NCBI GenBank assembly: GCA_030837935.1
Contig: JAUQXU010000274.1
Span: 1 to 9,345 of the forward strand
DNA: 9,345 nt
Reading direction: 5' to 3'
Source of the DNA: Candidatus Brocadia sp.
Lineage (GTDB): Bacteria > Planctomycetota > Brocadiia > Brocadiales > Brocadiaceae
The position numbers and the translations under genes were made by a program. The notes beneath the pieces were generated by a model. It had not been told where the DNA came from and made no database searches. It saw only the letters and a list, made by a program, of their open reading frames with translations. Each line of letters begins with the position of its first letter. The first letter of the stretch is position 1. Positions 6,430 to 9,345 of this stretch are shown piece by piece.

Positions 6430-7398
6430 TTGGTTGGGACAGTTAATCATAATGCGGTGGCAAAGGTAATATCCTCTTCTCAATTAGCTCGTCACAAGAT
6501 ATTGGTTACTGGGGCAAGTGGATTTATTGGATCCCATTTGTGCCGTCGTTTATCCAACTGTGGCGCTGAAGTGCATGGCGTCTCTCGTAAAATACCAATC
6601 AAAGATGAGCGTTATCTGCGCTGGTGGCAAGGTGATCTGGCAGATATACAGATGGTTCGAAACTTACTAACTTCTGTCAAACCAGAAGTGATTTTTCATC
6701 TGGCAAGCCATGTAGCTGGTTCGCGTAGCCTGGAACTTGTATTGCCTACCTTCTCTAGTAATCTTATGAGTGTGATAAATCTCCTTACGGTAGCCACAGA
6801 AATTGGCTGTAAACGGATTATCTTAACCGGTTCATTAGAAGAACCTGACTTATGCAATAGTGAAACTATTCCTTCTTCCCCTTATGCTGCTGCTAAGTGG
6901 GCAAGTAGTGCCTATGCCCGCATGTTTCATGCCCTGTATCAAACACCGGTGATCATAGCCCGCCTTTTCATGGTTTATGGGCCAGGGCAACAAGATTTAA
7001 ATAAGCTTGTACCTTATGTAATTCTTTCCCTTTTGCGCAAGGAAGTCCCAAAACTCAGTAGTGGAAAGCGGGAAGTTGATTGGATCTATGTCGAAGATGT
7101 CGTTGAGGGGCTTATTGCAATTGCTCAGGCGTCGAATGGAGAAGGAAGTACTGTTGATTTGGGTTCCGGCAGCCTTGTCCCAGTTCGAACGGTTGTGCAA
7201 ATAATAGCGGGTATGGTTGACTCTGAAGCAGTGCCAGATTTTGGCGCTACACCTGATAGGCTGATGGAACAGGTACGGGTTGCTGATACGGAAAGAACTT
7301 ACTCTGTTATCGGCTGGAAACCAACTACTTCTTTGGAGAAGGGGTTGGAGGCTACGGTTGTTTGGTATAGAGATCAATTAAGAAAACAAAAGAAGTGA
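6430..7398 (+). CDS. NAD-dependent epimerase/dehydratase, second extended SDR
   Basis: The 322-residue cytoplasmic SDR probably acts on the same nucleotide sugar as its neighbours. After about 21 extra residues, KILVTGASGFIGSHL carries GxxGxxG (G28, G31, G34). GDLAD (68-72) and FHLASHVAGSR (89-99) are cofactor-side segments. The catalytic part is TGSLEEPD (S135) and YxxxK at Y152/K156 (SPYAAAKW). RLFMVYGPGQQ (178-188), REVDWIYVEDVVEGL (214-228) and the C-terminal IGWKPTTSLEKGLEATVVWY complete a GalE/RmlB-like layout. Serine 135 is followed by L136 and E137; an acid two residues after the catalytic hydroxyl is a trait of sugar 4,6-dehydratases, so this protein might supply that missing step, although a 4-keto reductase is equally possible. 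The start is TTG with AGGAG six bases upstream, 23 bases after the DUF4910 gene, so the two are probably co-transcribed. It is not closely similar to the SDR at 2080. Confidence 0.87.
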   Translation: MVGTVNHNAVAKVISSSQLARHKILVTGASGFIGSHLCRRLSNCGAEVHGVSRKIPIKDERYLRWWQGDLADIQMVRNLLTSVKPEVIFHLASHVAGSRSLELVLPTFSSNLMSVINLLTVATEIGCKRIILTGSLEEPDLCNSETIPSSPYAAAKWASSAYARMFHALYQTPVIIARLFMVYGPGQQDLNKLVPYVILSLLRKEVPKLSSGKREVDWIYVEDVVEGLIAIAQASNGEGSTVDLGSGSLVPVRTVVQIIAGMVDSEAVPDFGATPDRLMEQVRVADTERTYSVIGWKPTTSLEKGLEATVVWYRDQLRKQKK

Positions 7399-7452
7399 CC
7401 AAAGAAGAATGCTTTGCCTCTATAAACAGTCTTTCATGTTCCAGTCAGGTAC

Positions 7453-7476
7453 GGACAAACAAAGTTTGTCCATGCC
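7453..7476. repeat. Short intergenic palindromic repeat, copy 2 (perfect)
   Basis: GGACAAACAAAGTTTGTCC (7453-7471) is a perfect palindrome with 8-bp arms and a 3-base AAA loop, followed by ATGCC, which is shared with the copy at 988-1010. It lies 54 bases after the stop of the second SDR gene. No T run follows, so an intrinsic terminator is unlikely; a dispersed repeat, an RNA-stabilising hairpin or a protein site are options. Confidence 0.6.
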
Positions 7477-7525
7477 ACCCAGACTCGTATGAATAAAATA
7501 AAAATTCTTATACATTTACATGAGT

Positions 7526-7533
7526 GGAGAGGA
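7526..7533 (+). promoter_or_regulatory. Ribosome binding site that decides the permease start
   Basis: GGAGAGGA ends 7 bases before the ATG at 7541. The upstream in-frame ATG at 7520 is preceded only by A/T-rich sequence with no SD, and this SD would lie inside its first codons. The ATG at 7541 is therefore preferred. Confidence 0.7.
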
Positions 7534-7540
7534 TTGTTGT

Positions 7541-8428
7541 ATGGAAATTAAAGAAACCCTTGAAAACGAATCAGTGCAACCTTTACCTAAGGTTATTGAT
7601 CAGGCGAAAGTGCCAGTAATTCGTATCGAACCTTCGGTAGGATGGGTCTCCCTTAAGCTCGGAGAATTATTGGAATATCGCGAATTAATTTATTTTCTCA
7701 TCTGGCGCGACATCAAGGTGCGTTATAAACAAACCGTATTAGGAGTAGCCTGGGCTATTGTTCAACCTCTCTTTACCATGCTGGTCTTCAGCCTCTTTTT
7801 TGGAAGGCTGGCTAAGATCCCTTCGGATGGTATTCCTTATCCTATCTTTAGTTACGCAGCGTTAGTGCCATGGACATTTTTTGCTAATGGATTGAATCTT
7901 GCATCGAATAGTTTGGTAGGGAGCGCTAATCTTATTAAGAAGGTATATTTTCCGCGCCTTGCTATACCCATAGCAACGGTATTAGCTGGTGTAGTGGATT
8001 TCATATTAGCATTTATTGTGTTGATAGGGATGATGGTCTACTTTGGTTTTGTTCCCACAATCAACATCCTTTGGTTACCACTCTTCTTGCTTATTGCTTT
8101 AATTACCTCTTTGGGTGTCTCCCTCTGGCTTTCTGCTATGAATGTGGAGTTTCGTGATGTGCGCTATATCATGCCCTTCCTGACCCAGTTCTGGCTCTTT
8201 TCTACACCCATTGCCTATCCAAGTAGTTTGTTGTCAGAGCCATGGCGTACTTTATATGGTCTCAATCCTATGGTAGGAGTAGTGGAGGGCTTTCGGTGGG
8301 CACTATTGGGGACAAAGACAGCCCCAGGAACAATTGTTTTTGTTTCAGCGCTCGTAGCACTTGCGCTGCTGATTAGCGGTGCTTTATATTTCCGGCGTAT
8401 GGAAAAATCCTTTGCAGATGTGGTGTAA
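7541..8428 (+). CDS. ABC-2 type polysaccharide export permease (Wzm-like)
   Basis: This inner-membrane subunit of an ABC transporter would move a lipid-linked polysaccharide across the cytoplasmic membrane together with the ATPase starting at 8663. From the chosen start it has 295 residues. After a hydrophilic N-terminus of about 45 residues comes the family motif IWRDIKVRYKQT (about 54-65). Six hydrophobic segments follow by eye at about 67-87, 100-118, 141-168, 176-199, 211-229 and 262-284. LIKKVYFPR, the cytoplasmic coupling region, lies between the second and third, and LNPMVGVVEGFRWALLG (about 241-257) precedes the last. The C-terminal YFRRMEKSFADVV is typical of the family. It lies 142 bases after the second SDR gene, so it may be in the same transcript or have its own control. 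Substrate (O-antigen, S-layer glycan or teichoic-type polymer) cannot be told. I leave the symbol empty because wzm, tagG and rfbA are all used for this family. Confidence 0.93.
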   Translation: MEIKETLENESVQPLPKVIDQAKVPVIRIEPSVGWVSLKLGELLEYRELIYFLIWRDIKVRYKQTVLGVAWAIVQPLFTMLVFSLFFGRLAKIPSDGIPYPIFSYAALVPWTFFANGLNLASNSLVGSANLIKKVYFPRLAIPIATVLAGVVDFILAFIVLIGMMVYFGFVPTINILWLPLFLLIALITSLGVSLWLSAMNVEFRDVRYIMPFLTQFWLFSTPIAYPSSLLSEPWRTLYGLNPMVGVVEGFRWALLGTKTAPGTIVFVSALVALALLISGALYFRRMEKSFADVV

Positions 8429-8526
8429 AGTTAGACTTTAGACATTGGGCTGTGGGCATTTGCATCGCTATAGGTTCACTTGCTGAATTAGGATATTACA
8501 GAGTTTTTTAGGACGGATTGGATATT

Positions 8527-8670
8527 ATGAATAATGACGATTTTGAACGCTTGATAGATTTACATTTGCGAGCATCTAAGACTCGGGGAATTTTGATAAA
8601 TTTCACTGGAAAATCCAGAAACAACAGTTCAAAGTCTAATGTTAATAATCAGAGGTCAAAAGATGAGTGA
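8527..8670 (+). CDS. Possible small protein of 47 residues between permease and ATPase genes
   Basis: An ATG at 8527 opens 47 codons ending in TGA at 8668-8670, overlapping the ATPase start at 8663 by 8 bases in another frame. GGA (8515-8517) and AGGA (8510-8513) upstream are weak SD candidates. The product begins MNNDDFERLIDLHLRASK, which could form an amphipathic helix, and the rest is rich in Asn, Ser and Lys. I recognise no family. The SD of the ATPase (AGAGG) lies inside its last codons, so translation of this frame could be coupled to the ATPase. A direct repeat, GGATATTA, lies at 8491-8498 and 8520-8527, just before and at its start. It may be a real coupling peptide, a gene remnant or chance. 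The rest of the gap (8429-8526) shows nothing I can name. Confidence 0.3.
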   Translation: MNNDDFERLIDLHLRASKTRGILINFTGKSRNNSSKSNVNNQRSKDE

Positions 8671-9345
8671 TATCGCAATACAAGTAGAAAAAATTAGTAA
8701 GAAATTTCGTTTAGGCAGGAAACACAAAAAGCATAAAACTCTGCGCGATACATTGGCTGATACTTTTACAGCACCCATTCGAAAAGCAGGTAAGTTGTTG
8801 CGTGGAGAACCTGCTGGCGCTGCTGATTTGGATGAAACGATATGGGCACTTAGAGATATTTCTTTTGCGATTAAAGAGGGTGAAGCAGTAGGCATTATTG
8901 GACGAAATGGCGCTGGGAAAAGCACTTTATTGAAAATTCTTTCACGCATTACCGATCCAACGGCAGGCGTTGTTACAATTCATGGACGGATTGGCTCATT
9001 GCTGGAAGTGGGTACTGGTTTTCATCAGGAATTAAGCGGCAGGGAAAATATATTCCTCAATGGTGCCATATTAGGCATGAAAAAAACTGAGATTGATAAA
9101 AAGTTTGATGAGATCGTGGCATTTGCAGAAGTTGAAAAATTTATTGACACTCCGGTAAAGCATTACTCAAGCGGTATGTACCTGCGACTTGCCTTTGGCG
9201 TGGCAGCACATTTAGAACCGGAGATTCTTATTGTAGATGAGGTACTGGCGGTAGGAGATGCTCGTTTTCAGAAGAAATGCCTGAATAAGATGGAGGACGT
9301 GGGAAAGACAGGACGCACGGTACTCTTTGTTTCGCATAATATGTC
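8663..9345 (+). CDS. ABC transporter ATP-binding subunit for polysaccharide export (Wzt-like, 3' end cut off)
   Basis: The ATPase partner of the upstream permease would power export of the polysaccharide. The frame is open for 227 codons to the window end. The start ATG follows AGAGGT (8651-8656) by 6 bases. Visible elements are Walker A GRNGAGKST (80-88), the Wzt-type GSLLEVGTGFHQELSGREN region (111-128), the ABC signature YSSGMYLRLAF (168-178), Walker B ILIVDE (188-193), the D-loop LAVGD, and the switch histidine at H225 in SHN. Residues about 18-60 form an insertion (basic KHKKHK, then TLRDTLADTF and LLRGEP) between the first strand and WALRDISF. This is common in Wzt/TagH-like subunits. 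Whether it has a C-terminal glycan-binding domain, as Wzt proteins that recognise their polymer do, lies outside the window. Confidence 0.94.
   Translation, partial: MSDIAIQVEKISKKFRLGRKHKKHKTLRDTLADTFTAPIRKAGKLLRGEPAGAADLDETIWALRDISFAIKEGEAVGIIGRNGAGKSTLLKILSRITDPTAGVVTIHGRIGSLLEVGTGFHQELSGRENIFLNGAILGMKKTEIDKKFDEIVAFAEVEKFIDTPVKHYSSGMYLRLAFGVAAHLEPEILIVDEVLAVGDARFQKKCLNKMEDVGKTGRTVLFVSHNM

Noticed and set aside
6997..7377. Minus-strand frame of 126 codons opposite the second SDR
   Set aside because: It lies wholly inside a clearly coding SDR on the other strand, shows no recognisable motif, and looks like a shadow of that gene.
7453..7471. Perfect palindrome as an intrinsic terminator of the sugar-enzyme operon
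   Set aside because: The stem is short and AT rich and is followed by ATGCCACCC instead of a T run; a dispersed repeat fits better.
7520..7540. ATG at 7520 as the permease start
   Set aside because: It has no SD upstream, and the strong GGAGAGGA falls inside its first codons, pointing to the ATG at 7541.
1..9345. CRISPR array, tRNA, rRNA or insertion sequence
   Set aside because: No regularly spaced repeats, no clover-leaf or rRNA-like stretches and no transposase motifs were recognised on either strand.

Overview
The window shows one end of a secreted or surface protein gene followed by a nucleotide-sugar and polysaccharide-export cluster, all on the + strand. Base composition is moderate by eye (about 40-45% GC). 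Genes are closely spaced, Shine-Dalgarno (SD) sites are of the AGGAG/AAAGGA type, and some starts are GTG or TTG. This points to a bacterium that exports a polysaccharide through an ABC transporter, such as O-antigen, S-layer glycan or capsule. I cannot name the species. A planctomycete, possibly of the anammox group, is a weak guess based on the overall flavour of the gene set and the intergenic palindromes; nothing here is diagnostic.

Layout. Positions 2-889 hold the 3' end of a large extracellular protein: an Ig-like repeat, then a C-terminal LamG/concanavalin-A-like lectin domain. A strong hairpin (903-938) follows. The gap 890-1269 (380 bases) carries that hairpin, one copy of a short intergenic repeat, two candidate promoters, and a 10-bp direct repeat that brackets the better promoter. 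The sugar cluster then runs: glucose-1-phosphate cytidylyltransferase (rfbF, 1270-2043); NAD-dependent epimerase/reductase (2080-3141); three-domain sugar C-methyltransferase of the TylC3/NovU type (3151-4395); a 150-base spacer with a 38-codon small ORF and a possible internal promoter; an RmlC-type epimerase (4546-5076); a DUF4910 aminopeptidase-like protein with a winged-helix tail (5090-6406); a second extended short-chain dehydrogenase (6430-7398); a spacer with a perfect palindrome matching the repeat near 988; an ABC-2 export permease (Wzm-like, 7541-8428); a spacer with a 47-codon small ORF; and the start of the ABC ATPase (Wzt-like, from 8663, cut by the window end).

How it fits together (inference). 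RfbF would make CDP-glucose. A 4,6-dehydratase would give a 4-keto-6-deoxy sugar. The RmlC-like protein, the C-methyltransferase and one SDR could then epimerise, C-methylate and reduce it to a branched 6-deoxy sugar for a glycan exported by the Wzm/Wzt pair. The classical CDP-glucose 4,6-dehydratase (rfbG/ddhB) is not in the window, and no glycosyltransferase is seen, so the pathway is only partly present here. The DUF4910 protein has no established role that I know of and is the most interesting unknown.
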